Of a DNA stretch of 64,000 nt, positions 35,781-47,165 are shown piece after piece. The DNA comes from Elmis aenea. Taxonomy: Eukaryota > Arthropoda > Insecta > Coleoptera > Elmidae. Within the stretch, counting starts at the first letter, position 1. Every line of letters starts with the position of its first letter. The DNA is taken from NCBI GenBank assembly GCA_947652605.1, contig OX393576.1, positions 50,940,966-51,004,965 on the forward strand. The letters run 5' to 3'. A model generated the notes under the pieces. That model ran no database searches, was not told the DNA's origin, and saw nothing but the letters and a program-made list of their open reading frames with translations. The position numbers were made by a program, and so were the translations under genes.

Positions 35781-35833
35781 ATCATGTATAAGTATAACCG
35801 TGTATAACGCGATGATTTAAAAAAATATATATA

Positions 35834-36458
35834 CAGGGTGTGTAAAAATTGGCGGAAGCGCTACACGTGGCGATGTTCTTCGTAAAATTCTAAGTCGAAA
35901 ATCTTAATACGAAAGTGTTGTACCATGCTTCCTGTGTCTGCAAGACGTCCTCAAAGTTTTGACATTTAGTCCTTTAATAAGCGTTATTATTTAATACTTT
36001 GCAAATGAAAAAGCTGCAATTTGGATAAAAATAAATTTCGAATAGTATTTTTTCCTAGATATTGTGTTCTTCCTTTCAAAAATTGGTGTTGAAAATATGT
36101 AAATCACTGATTTGAATGAAAATAATACATATGGCAACATTGTCATTAGCTGTCATCTCTGTTTTTCTCGTAATTATTTCTAGTTTGTGTTTTACGATAC
36201 CCAAAAGTTTGCAGCTATGTTTACGAACTGAAGGCTTTCAGTTCGAACAAAAATTGTTAATACCTAAGTAAAAATTGCTGATAAAAAAATGTCCAAACGC
36301 AAATCAATGTATGCAATGTTGCCAATTTTTTTTTTCTTTAAATGGTTCCTGAGGCCATAGGAAGCATGGTACAACATTTTTGTATCAAAATTTTCGACTT
36401 AGAATTTTAATAAGAACATCGTCTCGTGTAGCGCTTCCGCCAATTTATACACACCCTG
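35834..36458. mobile_element. TA-flanked MITE, CAGGGTGTGTAAAAATTGGC ends
   Basis: Inverted arms of about 110 bases include GGCGGAAGCGCTACACG, TCTAAGTCGAAAATCTT and TTGTACCATGCTTCCT, with TA on both sides of CAGGGTGTGT...ACACACCCTG. No coding. The TA target and CAGGGTG terminus put it with the other CAGGG elements of the window. Confidence 0.88.
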
Positions 36459-36580
36459 TATATTAACAATTTTAATCCAAATTAAAAACGTGAGTAATAA
36501 TATTTCACCAGCTGGTTTTTTGTATACATTATCCAGTTACGCGTTGCTTTAAAGAATTTTGCAAATTAAAATACAATATA

Positions 36581-36830
36581 CCGAGCTGGGTGGCTGGTTG
36601 GTATGCAACCTTCCGAGTTAATCGGGAGGTCGTGGGTTCGAATCCCACGGCCGTCTGTCATCGTAGAGGTTTCAGGTGGTTCCCTCTACCTACTATAGGC
36701 AAATGCTGTGACAGTACTTCCACCTACCCTTACCTTACCCACCCTTTCCTTGTTCCCCGCCCCCTCCTTCCGGACGCTAGTGACCACAGATGTCGGAGCG
36801 TCCTTAAACACTCAATTAAAAAAAAAAAAA
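36581..36830 (+). mobile_element. tRNA-derived SINE
   Basis: The first ~75 bases look like a tRNA: an A-box-like TGGCTGGTTGG near 36591, an anticodon-arm-like CTTCCGAGTTAATCGGGAGG, and a T-arm GTGGGTTCGAATCCCAC containing the polymerase III B box GGTTCGAATCC at ~36634. A GC-rich tRNA-unrelated body follows, then an A-run at ~36819-36830. The tail is followed by CAATAT, which matches ACAATAT just before the head and suggests a short target duplication. The 93-codon open frame here is a by-product. Confidence 0.82.
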
Positions 36831-36840
36831 CAATATTGTT

Positions 36841-37757
36841 AAAAAGTTACAAACTACATTGTGTGTTGTAAGGCAATATTCCATAAGGTAAATACAATAA
36901 TATCAACATCCAACAGTATTAATATCGTTTTATGTTCGACGCCAACCAATGGTTTCCGCTAATAACCGCCGGCTTAGGTAAATAGAGCTATATGTACTCC
37001 ACAAAATGTCGATATATTATAGTTAAAGTTGATTAGCAAAAAGTTCGCGTGAAACAAAAGCGCATCATCAATTCATCATTAGATTTCCCACTGCGTATGA
37101 GATAACTGTGGATGAAATAAAGTGAAATATATTACACCAAAACAGCGGATGAGCTTGCGCTCACAAGCCATTCAAATTCCAGAACTGTTGACATCATTGT
37201 ATTTTGTTCAACTTTAATTTTGTGGACAAAATTTATAACACGTTTGGAAGACATAAAGTTATGTACTTTAATGTACCGACATTTAAATTGTATTAATGAA
37301 CAACAGTGTTATTACTTGCCTTAATATTTAATTTTAAGATGTATTGATATCTAACTATTTTCCTACCTATTCTGTAATCGCATGTACAGAAAAGCGTTGT
37401 TGTATTTGCTTTACATTTCTGTATAATAGTTCTAAAAACGACGACTCTCTAAGCAATTACATAACAGAGTAAAACGTCACCTGGAGCACTAAATTTTTTA
37501 TGCTGAGACTTCGGAAACGACTAAATAAACATTACAAGCTCGAAACCTTGTAGATTCTGTATTAATTGGTAAATTCAATGTGTACTCATGTGCGTTATCA
37601 TTTACCAAGTATTTACTTATCATTAATTAAATCCTAATTAAGTTAGGTATAAAAATGAAGTATATTTTAATTAATAGGAAGGTCAAGCTGAATTTAATGG
37701 AAATTTAAAAAAACATCAAAATCCGCACCTTTGCATTATTTTATTATTTGCCTGCTA
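36841..37757. other. Intergenic stretch, nothing recognised
   Basis: No gene, RNA or delimited repeat found. Confidence 0.5.
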
Positions 37758-37760
37758 TTA

Positions 37761-37900
37761 TGGTGCCTGTCCACCTGAGAGTAAACAACTCTCGATAGCA
37801 GCGTCGCCAAGGATACAGCCAATCGCGAGTTACTCTCAGGGGCTGTATCCTTGGCGACGCTGCTATCGAGAGTAGTTTACGCTCACGTGGACAGGCACCA
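37761..37900. mobile_element. PIF/Harbinger-type hairpin MITE
   Basis: The element is almost entirely one hairpin. A 60-base left arm starting TGGTGCCTGTCCAC pairs with a 60-base right arm ending GTGGACAGGCACCA, with about three mismatches and a ~20-base loop. The 3-bp duplication TTA is exact (37758-37760, 37901-37903), as expected for PIF/Harbinger elements. The stem includes CGATAGCAGCGTCGCC and AAGGATACAGCC. It is GC-richer than its surroundings. Confidence 0.88.
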
Positions 37901-38059
37901 TTAGAGGTTTAATTATTAAAGGTTGGGTGGAACCTAGTTCATGAATTTCTTAAAATAATGGAATTACTAAAAAAGTGGATTTAACCCGATAGCATTTTCG
38001 CATTGTGATTTATTACGATTTTAAAATAGTTAAAGCGCTTAGTAGTATTAGGAAAGCTC

Positions 38060-38640
38060 AGATTCAGCTTTTAGTGAACAAGCTCCTTCCTCGGCTACAG
38101 TTTATTGTCGGTTTAAAGAATTTAATTTAAGATGTTCTAATCAGCATTAAAAATGGGCAAGACGTCCTCTTACGGCTGTTTCCGAAAAAAAAAATGTTAC
38201 TGTTCATAACATGACTGAAAAAGACAAGAAAGCTACTTATGTAAAAATAAAGCATCAACTTAAGAATGGTTCTTACAGAAAAATATTAAAATCTGTACTA
38301 TATCAGTAGTTTATGAAGACCAGTTATGTGCCTAAATGATAGTTTATAGTAAAAACTGTTGTTTTTTTAACGCTATATGAAATAGTTCATTTTGATCAAC
38401 TTTGAACTCCAAAACAGCTCTTACCAATTCTGACTAATAAGAAAAAAATATGAACAAGCTTACCAAAACGTTAGCAAAACTGTGAAGATAAGAAAGTATA
38501 CTATCTGATTTTGAATTCAAGGCATACTTGTGCTATTTGGAAAAAAAGCTTAATAACCACCTTCTAATAAACAAAAAATGTTTTCATGGCAGTTGATGAT
38601 GCCTTTTCTCTATTTACGTAGTGCACCCAAAAGGTTCCAG
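38060..38640 (+). mobile_element. mariner remnant, plus strand
   Basis: Near 38095-38340 the broken frame reads GYSTVYR-like residues, then RRPLTAVSEKNVTV, MTEKDKKATYVKIKHQLKNG and a KTSYVP-like end. This is the order seen across the second DNA-binding helix-turn-helix region of mariner transposases. Further downstream the sequence is too decayed to follow; PPSNKQK- and SAPKRF-like bits near 38560-38630 may belong to it. Stops and frameshifts are frequent. Confidence 0.6.
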
Positions 38641-38659
38641 ATTTAATTTACTAAAAATG

Positions 38660-39330
38660 ACACACTTACAATGAAAAATAGTTCCCATTTCCTTTAAAGT
38701 AATCGCCTGCTGCATAGATGCATCGCTCCAAGCGTGATTTTAATTTTCGGACTGCTGGAAGTCATTTCCAATCAGCCTCTTTATCACGTTCTGCGATACC
38801 TCTTGAATCTCCTCTACAGTGTCAAATCGTTTACCCATGAGCTTTATTTTCATTTTTGGTTACAAAAAAAAAGTCGCCGAGGGCTGGGTTAGGACAATAA
38901 GGGGGAAGGGAATGACAGGCGTGTTTGTAGAACAAAAAAACTCACCCACAATTAGTGACGAATGTACAGGCTTATTGTTCTCAAAGTCGCCTTAACTTAC
39001 GATTTCCTCTGACAAAATTCGTTGGCAAGTCCCATATGACAAACCTAAAGGTTCACAAACATTGTGAATTGGTTGCCGACGATCTTCAGGAATTTTGGCG
39101 GTGTTTGCGTTTGTGATGTCAGTTGAAGAGCGCCCAGAATGTCCGTCATCTCCAACGGATGTTCTACCGTTTTGAAAACGCTTAAACCACGAGTAGGTTT
39201 GAGTCTGACTTATAGCTTCATCACCAAAACCTTATTCTACCATTTGGTGTATCTCCGCTGCTGTCTTACCGAGTTTAAAATAAACATTAACACAACTCTT
39301 TGGTCTTTCAAAAAGAGCTAGATGGGATCA
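38660..39330 (-). mobile_element. mariner remnant with the catalytic centre deleted
   Basis: On the minus strand the N-terminal part reads ERPKSCVNVYFKLGKTAAEI near 39300, then TYSWFKRFQNGRTSVGDDGH, a RRQPIHNVCEPLGLSYGTCQ-type second helix-turn-helix and RILSEE near 39000. It then jumps directly to NKPVHSS, PSATFFL, KMKIKLMGKRFDTVEEIQ near 38820 and a C-terminal tail near 38700. The segment with the first two catalytic Asp blocks is gone. Frameshifts are few in the N-terminal half. The plus-strand frame at 39139-39321 is a shadow. Confidence 0.85.
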
Positions 39331-40566
39331 TTAGTGATACTGTAGGCTGGGTCTGAAGGCGCAGTTCTGTACCATACTCGTCGAGCTGGACGTTTTAATT
39401 TCGGGAACTTTTGGGTAGCAGTACGTACTGTTACATCAGGGTTGTTGGGGTTATTTTAAAAACAAACCAGGTTTTCGAGGTGGTATTAAGCTTTGGGGCA
39501 CACTGTATACGAGAATTTAAAACTATATTTTCCTTGGGTGTTAAAAAGTTGATTGTTTTTAGAAAAGTAGGTATTCTTTACTTAATAACAGCACTTGTAA
39601 GTTTTCTGCACACTTCTGGTGTTTAAAATGAATTAGCAGTTTATTTTAAGGTTTCAAATTTAGAAACAAAAATTTCCGTAGCATTTATAAAATAACTTCA
39701 GCGCGCAAATCAACGGTAGATCTGCTACATACAGTTAACTTGACAATGTATACGTATAGGCTATAATTACAATTAGTTTCGCTATTTTAGTGTGCTGTGT
39801 TCGTTAGTAGAATTTATTAGCGATTCCAATTTATGCAAATTACTTTTTATTCAACGCCTAATTTAAAGCGGCCACTGCAAAGGCAAAAATAGTTGCTTTA
39901 TTTTATCAACTATTTTAAAACTTCGTCCATATTACTCGTATGTCAATGATATTTTAATTCTATCCAGGACATGTACGCATTTATTACGGTCAAACCGGGC
40001 GATGCAATGAAAGTTAAATGTAATGAAGGCAATTTTACGGAGACCTTTTATTAAATGTCAACTTGTTGCGAAGGTTTGTGATATTGCTGCATGTACCACT
40101 AGCTTTAAATAATTTAAACGAAAGTTTTAAAAATAGACACTAACAAAGGCGCCATGCAGGCTGGTGATGTTTGTACTTTAATCCATTGATTACAAACACA
40201 AAAACATGATAAGAAGCGATGCCATATTCTAATTTGCACAAATCCAGGGCAATTCTTTCATTTTTTTTTAAATAAACAAGGAAACCTCATTATTGTATGT
40301 GATTTCGCTTCGTTTGAAGAAGTTGAAAGCTGTTATTTACTATAACACAATTATTATATTTGTTTTTCAATTCCAACAATTGCACAATATTTTACGCTAT
40401 ACATGATGTATGATGATACATCATGAACAACTTAAAGATCTAGGAAGCTGTAAGGAATAAAAGGATGGTTAAATTATCCAAAACGTTTTTTTGGTGTCCC
40501 AATTATATCATTAAAATCGGAGCCCCCTGTATATCAGTACCAAATGGATACATTTTAAAATACAAA
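39331..40566. other. Intergenic stretch, nothing recognised
   Basis: The plus-strand frame at 39411-39626 has no recognisable domain. No element could be delimited. Confidence 0.45.
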
Positions 40567-40568
40567 TA

Positions 40569-41468
40569 CAAAGTTCTGTTACAAAAATAACCGACTTTTG
40601 AACAAATAAAAAAAAACGAATGGCGCCATCTATTCAAAAACTTTGTCGACGAGAAATACATCCTTCATTTATATTTTATGCCATTCGGATTATTAGCAGC
40701 CAAGATATAGCGCCCAAAGCGATAGTATATTTTGTACAATGGTCGAAAAAGGTGTTCGAAAAAAAGCCAATATTAAGTTTTATTTTAAACTTGATAAAAC
40801 ATTTACCGAAACGCATCAATTGATGCAAAACGTATTTAGCGATCATTGTCTATCTCGTACTAAAGTCTATGATTAATTTAGGCGGTTTGAGGGAGGTCGA
40901 TAAGACATTAACGATGACGATCGTCCAGGTCGTCCGAAACCAGGAATTCTAATGATAACAACAAAAAAGTGCGTGAAGCGATCAAAATTTGTTTTCGAGG
41001 GTCATACAGTCAATGGTAACTTCTACTTGGGCGTTAAGAAGCGTTTTTTAAAACGAATTGGTCGGATCGGCCGTAACATCGTAAACTTGGCAGTTGGGCC
41101 CTGTTGCACGATAACGCACTGATTCACCGTGTGGCCGCACCAGCTCACCGTGCGGCCGAAGTAACTGCTTTTTTTGGCACAAAAATAAGTGACTGTGTTG
41201 CAACATTCACAGCATTCGCCGGATTTAGCACCGTGTGGTTACTTTGTTTCCACGGCTCAAAATATCCATTGAAAAGAAAGCGTTATGACAACAATCCATA
41301 CATCCAAATGACTGTGACGAGCATCCTCAAGAGCATTCCACAAAAGGATATAGCGCAGCGTTTATTGATGCATTAGTTGGCCGTGCAAATTGTTGTATGG
41401 CCGCATGTATTTTGACTAAAATAATATAATTACCCCAAAAAGTTCGGTTATTTTTGCGACAGACCTTG
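40569..41468 (+). mobile_element. mariner with TIRs, internally deleted
   Basis: The left end CAAAGTTCTGTTACAAAAAT and the inverted right end CAAGGTCTGTCGCAAAAATA, both followed by AACCGA, are flanked by TA on both sides. Coding on the plus strand starts near 40740 with an N-terminal MVEKGVRKKANIKFYFKLDK block, then THQLMQNVF and DDDRPGRPKP near 40920. It resumes at LLHDNALIH near 41100, the second catalytic block, and SILKSIPQKDIAQR near 41330. At 0.9 kb it is shorter than a normal mariner; the part around the first catalytic Asp is missing. Confidence 0.85.
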
Positions 41469-41469
41469 T

Positions 41470-41880
41470 ATTACATTCACCACATATTTCCCAATTCATA
41501 GCATAAAAATCCAGTATCAAGCCATTAAAAACAAAAATTTGCAAACAAAACTAAGTTTTTTGAGCAAATTTTCATAGTGCCACGCAATTAAGGCTTTTGT
41601 TTATAATATGAAAACAAAATTTAATATTTCTGCTCCCAAGATGAAACAAGCTACTAACAAATCTTGCCATTTAAGTGTTCAGAATGCTCAGGATATCATG
41701 GTACAATTTGCACGTTTAAAGTTATTACTTTTAACAAAGCACGTAAAATACAAATGTCTTTGCCAATTTAACTATTTTTTAAATTTCAACAGTTTTTAAT
41801 ATACAAATTTTCAGGGGTAACTTTGTTATTAAAATAAGAAAATTGATTGAACTAGTAAATTTGGACAGAATGGATTAGCG
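41470..41880. other. Spacer, nothing recognised
   Basis: The frame at 41608-41799 has no recognisable domain or supporting signals. Confidence 0.45.
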
Positions 41881-41887
41881 TTATAAG

Positions 41888-42276
41888 CAGGGGTTTGGAG
41901 CGGAGCACGGAGCTGGAGCACGGAGCAGTGGAGCAATGGGTTTTTGCCCGGAGCGGGAGCGGAGTTAGGAGCAAATAATTTTGATTGCTCCACTGCTCCA
42001 GTTTATTATTAAAAATACTTTTTTTTCCTTCTTTTTTACAACGTTCAATAATTTGTTTTTTCAAACGCTTATTTAACTTCACTTGTTTGTTAGGGCCAAG
42101 TATTGTTATTTTTCACCAACTTCTACATATCCGATAAAATTAAAACTTTACAATTTTTTTTAATAAAAAAACTTTTTTTAAAATGTTAATAATATTTGGA
42201 GCATGGAGCGGAGCTGGAACAAGCATTTTGATGCCGGAGCGGAGCAACTAAAAAATTGGACTACTCCAAACCCCTG
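41888..42276. mobile_element. hAT-type MITE, second CAGGGGTTTGGAGC copy
   Basis: Its ends are the same as those of the element at 32461-33014. The flanking 8-mers GTTATAAG and GTTAAAAG differ at one position. The interior is shorter by about 165 bases and the GGAGC arrays are partly degraded, so this copy is likely older. The minus-strand frame at 41852-42082 overlaps it and is spurious. Confidence 0.88.
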
Positions 42277-42379
42277 GTTAAAAGTATTAAATTGCAAGCT
42301 TTCAAAAAACAAAAACTGCAATAAACTGAAAAATCAATGAATTCTCAAACAAAAATATCTTTTTAACTATGACAGATAG

Positions 42380-42520
42380 AACAGATGTTATTAAGTTTGA
42401 CTGTCGCACCCCTATAACTTTATTATTTTAAGAGGAAACCCCTTAAAACATTATATTTTGTAAATCGTGGAAAATTCTCTATCGATTGACGTTCAAATGT
42501 TTTTTCTACGATGAAGTTAT
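42380..42520 (+). repeat. Repeat shared with 14834-14965
   Basis: AGTTTGACTGTCGCACCCCT, then CTATAACTTTATTATTTTAA, GAAAATTCTCTATCGATTGA, CGTTCAAATG and TTTTTTCTACGATGAA. Same word order as at 14834-14965 with a small insertion; ends not defined. Confidence 0.6.
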
Positions 42521-44806
42521 TTGATGAATTTTTTGATTATTTAAGTGATATTTTTTCCGAAGTATTTCTTGTCATAGGTATGCAAAATCAATTTGAAAAC
42601 ACCTGTCTTTTCATCAGTAGCAATTATGAAACAACTACAGTATTTAAAAATATGGATTGTTTATTTTGAAAGTGATGTAAGTCCATTTTTGGAAAAAAAT
42701 TAGAAAACAAATAATTTACATATAATCTAGTGTGAATTTTTTACTTGTAGACAATTAATAGTCTGTACTTTAAAATATCCACATGCTTTGACCAATTAGA
42801 AATTGTGAATTATATTGCGTAATTATTAACATCGTTTAAAGTTTATTTTTCGTAAGTTAAGGAGTAAAACCGTGCTATTTTACAAATAAATTCGCCATAT
42901 AATACGAAAATCTACGAGTTTGCACAAAAACTTAGCAGCATAATGTAATTTGCAGAAAGTCAATACATGTTGAGATTAAACCATAGTGTTTTATTTTTTG
43001 TTCTTATTTATAAACAAATACGGATCGAAACATAGTGTAATTGAAACGAAATAAAATAAAATAAATAAAATGTAATGATTTTCACAATTCAATCAATATA
43101 AAAATGTTAGTCTACTGACGACCCAAAAACAAAAATATTGTTTAAAGACATTCTCAATTGTTTTTTGCATAAACAATTTACATAATATTTAAATGATTTC
43201 TTTGTCTTTTTATCAAAAACTTGTATATCATTGAAGTTAAAAATAAGGATTTAGATTTAGACAACTATGGTAACAGAAATTTGGTATGTATCTCAGGAAT
43301 TCACTCACATTGTCAGGCACAATCTTCGTAAAACTATGTAAAAATAACCAATGTACCTACACGTGTTTTTCCTCTTTCATACTTAAAAAAATAGTTGTGT
43401 TTTGTAATTTTTCAGTTTTTTTTGCAGTTCTCTAAAATTTCCCATTTCTTTTGTAATTCTGTGCAACTTTGTTAATTTAACCGATTCTTTTTTTCTTATA
43501 ATAATGAAGTTACCCATGTAATGTGGTAGATAATGGTTCCCTCTGTACATACAACATATTATGTGTGTTTATAACCCAATCTTTTTTAATTATAATTTAG
43601 GCTTAAGTCACAAATTACGTTATGGACACGCCAGCACGTTGCCCTACCGAATTGAACCTACGAAGGGCAAGAACCTGTGATGTTACAAGGAAACCATTTA
43701 CGACCTACGTTCGGCTTGGAATATTTTAGAAAAATATTGATATCTATGAAGTTCATGCATGGCCTCGAATACATTAAGCTATAAAGCATTGAGTTAATAA
43801 TACTTAGCATTACTTATTTATTATACTGCTTAACTATTATAGTGCCGCCTTATAATTTAACACTCTTGCACAAATAGAGCTGGTTAAACTGAAGTATCAT
43901 CACATGTAGACAACTAATATAGAATTAATAGGTATATTTAACGGTTATAAATGCACCAATCTATCATAAACATAATAGGAACGGTGCCTAAATTATAAAA
44001 TGTTTAATTTTCAAATCCATTAACCTTGAAATACAACTTTTATTTTTAATTCTTACACAATTCTCCTTTACATGATATACACGTACAAACTGAAAAACTT
44101 AAATCGTAAAACATTCTCTACTCTAAACAATTATTGTACAATACTAATGTACCGTAAAGTAGCTGTGTTTATGCACTACACCTGAAAAAAGCAAAAATAT
44201 ACTGCAAAATTGCATACACTTAGTACTAGCATAATAAATTATCAAGCTTGCTTTTATGTAATTCAACAGCTTGGATACCAGTTTAATAAGCTTGGATTTA
44301 AATATGTTAACGAACGAACGCACTAGAAATGCAGTCGATTAAATTTCTTAAGAAATACCACACTGAATCTTTTGTTGTGTCAGTCAAATGTACAGTTCAA
44401 TAAACAATCATTTAAATAATATAACAACAATTACAGTTTATTATCTAGTTGGTTAATTTTGTTTATCAAATTCTTAAGAACAAAGTATTTTTATTACGTT
44501 TAATTGGGTCTATTATTATGCTTCAAACTCGACTTAGGATGGCAAGCCCCTATTTATAATTCACTAAAAACTTTCAAAATTTTTGAGTAGTAGGTACCTA
44601 CAGAAGTATGCTCAAGGCTTGCAAAAATAAAAATATCAGGATAAAGCGGTATACATTGAGTATTCTTGGGATCGATTATTTTGAGTCAAAAAGTTTTAAT
44701 GAACCTGGGTTTGATTTGCACGTTTGTAAAGATAATGATAAACTAGCATTTTATTGCATTCGTACATTATATCCATTTAATTTGACGTTTTATTATTATT
44801 ACCAAC
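42521..44806. other. Long AT-rich stretch, nothing recognised
   Basis: No gene or delimited repeat seen. The plus-strand frame at 44608-44841 runs into the next element and has no recognisable domain. Confidence 0.5.
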
Positions 44807-44810
44807 TTAA

Positions 44811-45187
44811 CTCTTCAATTCCCAGTGTCACCGGTAGGTGACATTACTTTACAATTTTTTTTAAAGATGCTTAAAAACAATTTTTGTTTGTTTTTTCTTT
44901 ATCAATGTCTTAATTGATGCTTTGTCTAATTTTAATGACGAAGTTATTTTGACGTTTTAACAATGACGTTTTACAATCACCGCGCATTAGTTAAAGTCAA
45001 AGTTGCCGTCTGTGCTGTTTTAAAATGTTGTAAATTGCATAAACCGTAAGAAAAAAAAATTATCTTATTAACTAGATGTTATTCTATATTTTAATCCATT
45101 TTTACAACTATGGAATTTTTGTTGTTAGAGAAATATGCAAGTGAAGTGCATGTGTCACCTGACGGTGACACTGGGCACTGTGGCAAC
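44811..45187. mobile_element. Possible piggyBac MITE, TTAA-flanked
   Basis: TTAA lies at 44807-44810 and 45188-45191. About 11-13 bases inside each TTAA are the inverted sequences CCCAGTGTCACCGGTAGGTG and CCCAGTGTCACCGTCAGGTG, themselves palindromic (GGTGAC/GTCACC). The outermost bases between TTAA and these repeats do not match well, so the exact ends are uncertain. A piggyBac transposase fragment lies just downstream. Confidence 0.5.
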
Positions 45188-45679
45188 TTAAGTCCGCAGT
45201 GTTAACATTTGGAATTTTATGTCATTTTTTATTTATTTAAAATTGACAATAAATGAAATAATTAAAAAATTGAAGAGAGACAACGTTAGTGGAGATTTTG
45301 CATTCACAGATTTAGGTCATCTATTTAAATTTCAAGAGGTCAAGAATTAGAGGCCACATTGGACGACGAAGCATCACCGAAAGAATGGAAAAAAAATCGT
45401 TTGCGATAAATAAATGGCTCTATAATACCACTTTTTTTGCCGTGGAAAAGAACAATTTACCATGATACAATAATGTAAATATGTCCCGTATAAAACTTTG
45501 ATGTACGCATAAAATTGTTAAATTTATTGTAGAAATTATTAATTATTATGTTATGTGTTACATGTCACCAAAGATGAATTTCGAGTATACATTTCCATTT
45601 TGCTTCTCACAGGATAATTGACACCAATGTACATGCGTGAGTTTTGGGGAAAACATGTAAATACTCGTAATAATAATGG

Positions 45680-45931
45680 TTGCAGAGAGCGAGACGTAAT
45701 AAATTTTTTCAGCAATACCTTCATCTTTGTAACAATAATACTTTGCCTGAGAAAAATCAGTTTGGTAAAGTTGAATATTTTACGATATTGAACGACAATT
45801 TTCTGCAACATTATGAGAAAATGGGTTCAACTCATCTGGCTGATGAAACTTTGGTTTTATATTATAGACCTCACGGCACTAAACAACATATCTATGGAAA
45901 ACCTATTCGTTTTGATTTTTTTTTTATTTAG
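45680..45931 (+). pseudogene. piggyBac-type transposase fragment
   Basis: The open frame carries the central part of a piggyBac transposase: YLHLCNNNTLPE, then GKVEYFTILNDNF, LADETLVLYYRPHG and KQHIYGKPIRFDF. This follows the family order LHF.DN..LPE, K...L...N..F, then the block around the first catalytic Asp (DE..V..K.R...KQY...KP...G). The Asp-Glu pair is kept. The N-terminal region may be represented by LEATLDDEASPKEWKKNR near 45340-45400, followed by a stop. C-terminal catalytic Asps and the Cys-rich end are absent, so it is not a working transposase. Confidence 0.75.
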
Positions 45932-46044
45932 TTATTTTTTTAAATTTTATGTATAAATATGCATATTGTAGTGTGTTTTGTAAAAGAATATAAAATAAAA
46001 CTTGTCAATTGTGTTTGTTTCATAGCCTACGATAATATATGGTA

Positions 46045-46610
46045 CAAGCTGATTTACTCGGCGTTGCACGGGTGATTACAATTCTCTTTTATCAATCACA
46101 GTCAAAAAATTGTTTTAATAATAAATCATTTACCAAAACAATGTTTACCTACACGGAGAATTGTCTTGTCTTTCTATCCAAAAGAGATAAATTTTTGCGA
46201 ACGTAAATTAACGTATTTACCTTTAGTGACCCAAAGACTGTATTTAGCAGAGCAGAACCCCTGAATCGCCAAACCGTTCATGTGGATACCGGATGACGTC
46301 ATACAGTGACCGGTTCGCAGCAATCAGCTATCTCGCCATTAGTAGTTGTTGATATTTTGGTTTCAACGTTTATAATAAACAGCTGATTTACTCGGCGTTG
46401 CACGGGTGATTACAATTCTCTTTTATCAATCGTAGACTACTCGCGCTGCGCGCTCGCGCTCGGCGGACGTTCCCGGCCGTTCTTTATACGACGTTTAATC
46501 CGTTGGGTCCTAAATAGTAACTGTGCAAAATTTGGTTCCGATCGGTCAACGGACCTAGGATTCTATAGCGAACAAACACACAAACAAACAAGCTCTTTTA
46601 TATATATAGA
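46045..46610 (-). mobile_element. Non-autonomous Helitron, copy 3, with two 3' ends
   Basis: The 5' end TCTATATATATAAAAGAG is at 46610 on the minus strand. The first 3' end (GTGCAACGCCGAGTAAATCA then GCTG) is at 46381. A second, nearly identical ~50-base 3' end finishing in GCTTG then T is at 46045. The part 46381-46610 matches copy 2, including its GC-rich core. The part between the two 3' ends is unrelated sequence apart from the repeated terminus. Confidence 0.85.
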
Positions 46611-46619
46611 TTTATGTGA

Positions 46620-47120
46620 CTTGCGTTACCGTAGTGCCCTGTGAGCCTGAGGGTGACACCTAATTTTCAGGAAAAATAACAACAACAATAAAAAAAACTT
46701 GATGTCACCTTATTATTAACAACACTAGACGTAACAAAAACAATATTTAATAACGGCATCTCGCTTGCACTTTCCATGGCAACTGGAGAATTAAGCAGAG
46801 GTAGTGACTGTGAAGTTAGACAACATTAATTGAATAATTTTTCAAGTATGTGTCTCGAAATGACGACGTAATTGTCTATGCACATTTTTAAGTGTGGCAA
46901 CAGCCCTCATTACAGAGTCACGGTCATTACTGCTACTATGGAAACGATGTTTTATCGCTCCGTTAACTTTAATTGAGCTTTTAATAACCGGTCTTTTTTA
47001 TCACTAAACATTTTTCTATTATTCAACACAATAAGCGAAATGGAAAGCACATAAGTATTGAACATAATTTCTTATTGCACAGCTTATAGTGACACTTTAC
47101 CTAAACGACATTTCGTTAAT
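46620..47120. other. Spacer with a piggyBac-end-like sequence
   Basis: AGTGCCCTGTGAGCCTGAGG followed by GTGACACC at ~46633 resembles the inner repeat of the 44811-45187 element. No partner or TTAA pair was established. No gene seen. Confidence 0.35.
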
Positions 47121-47123
47121 AAT

Positions 47124-47165
47124 ACGAGGTATGTTCGGAAAGTAAGCACCGTTTGTCTATTTCTA
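47124..47165 (+). repeat. Solo mariner-like terminal repeat
   Basis: TACGAGGTATGTTCGGAAAG followed by TAAGCACCG resembles the TA-ACGAGGT..GTTC.GAAAGTAA ends of several mariners. No transposase or right end was found downstream. Confidence 0.45.

Noticed and set aside
36590..36871. 93-codon open frame
   Set aside because: It overlaps the tRNA-like head and body of a SINE and begins in the A-box region.
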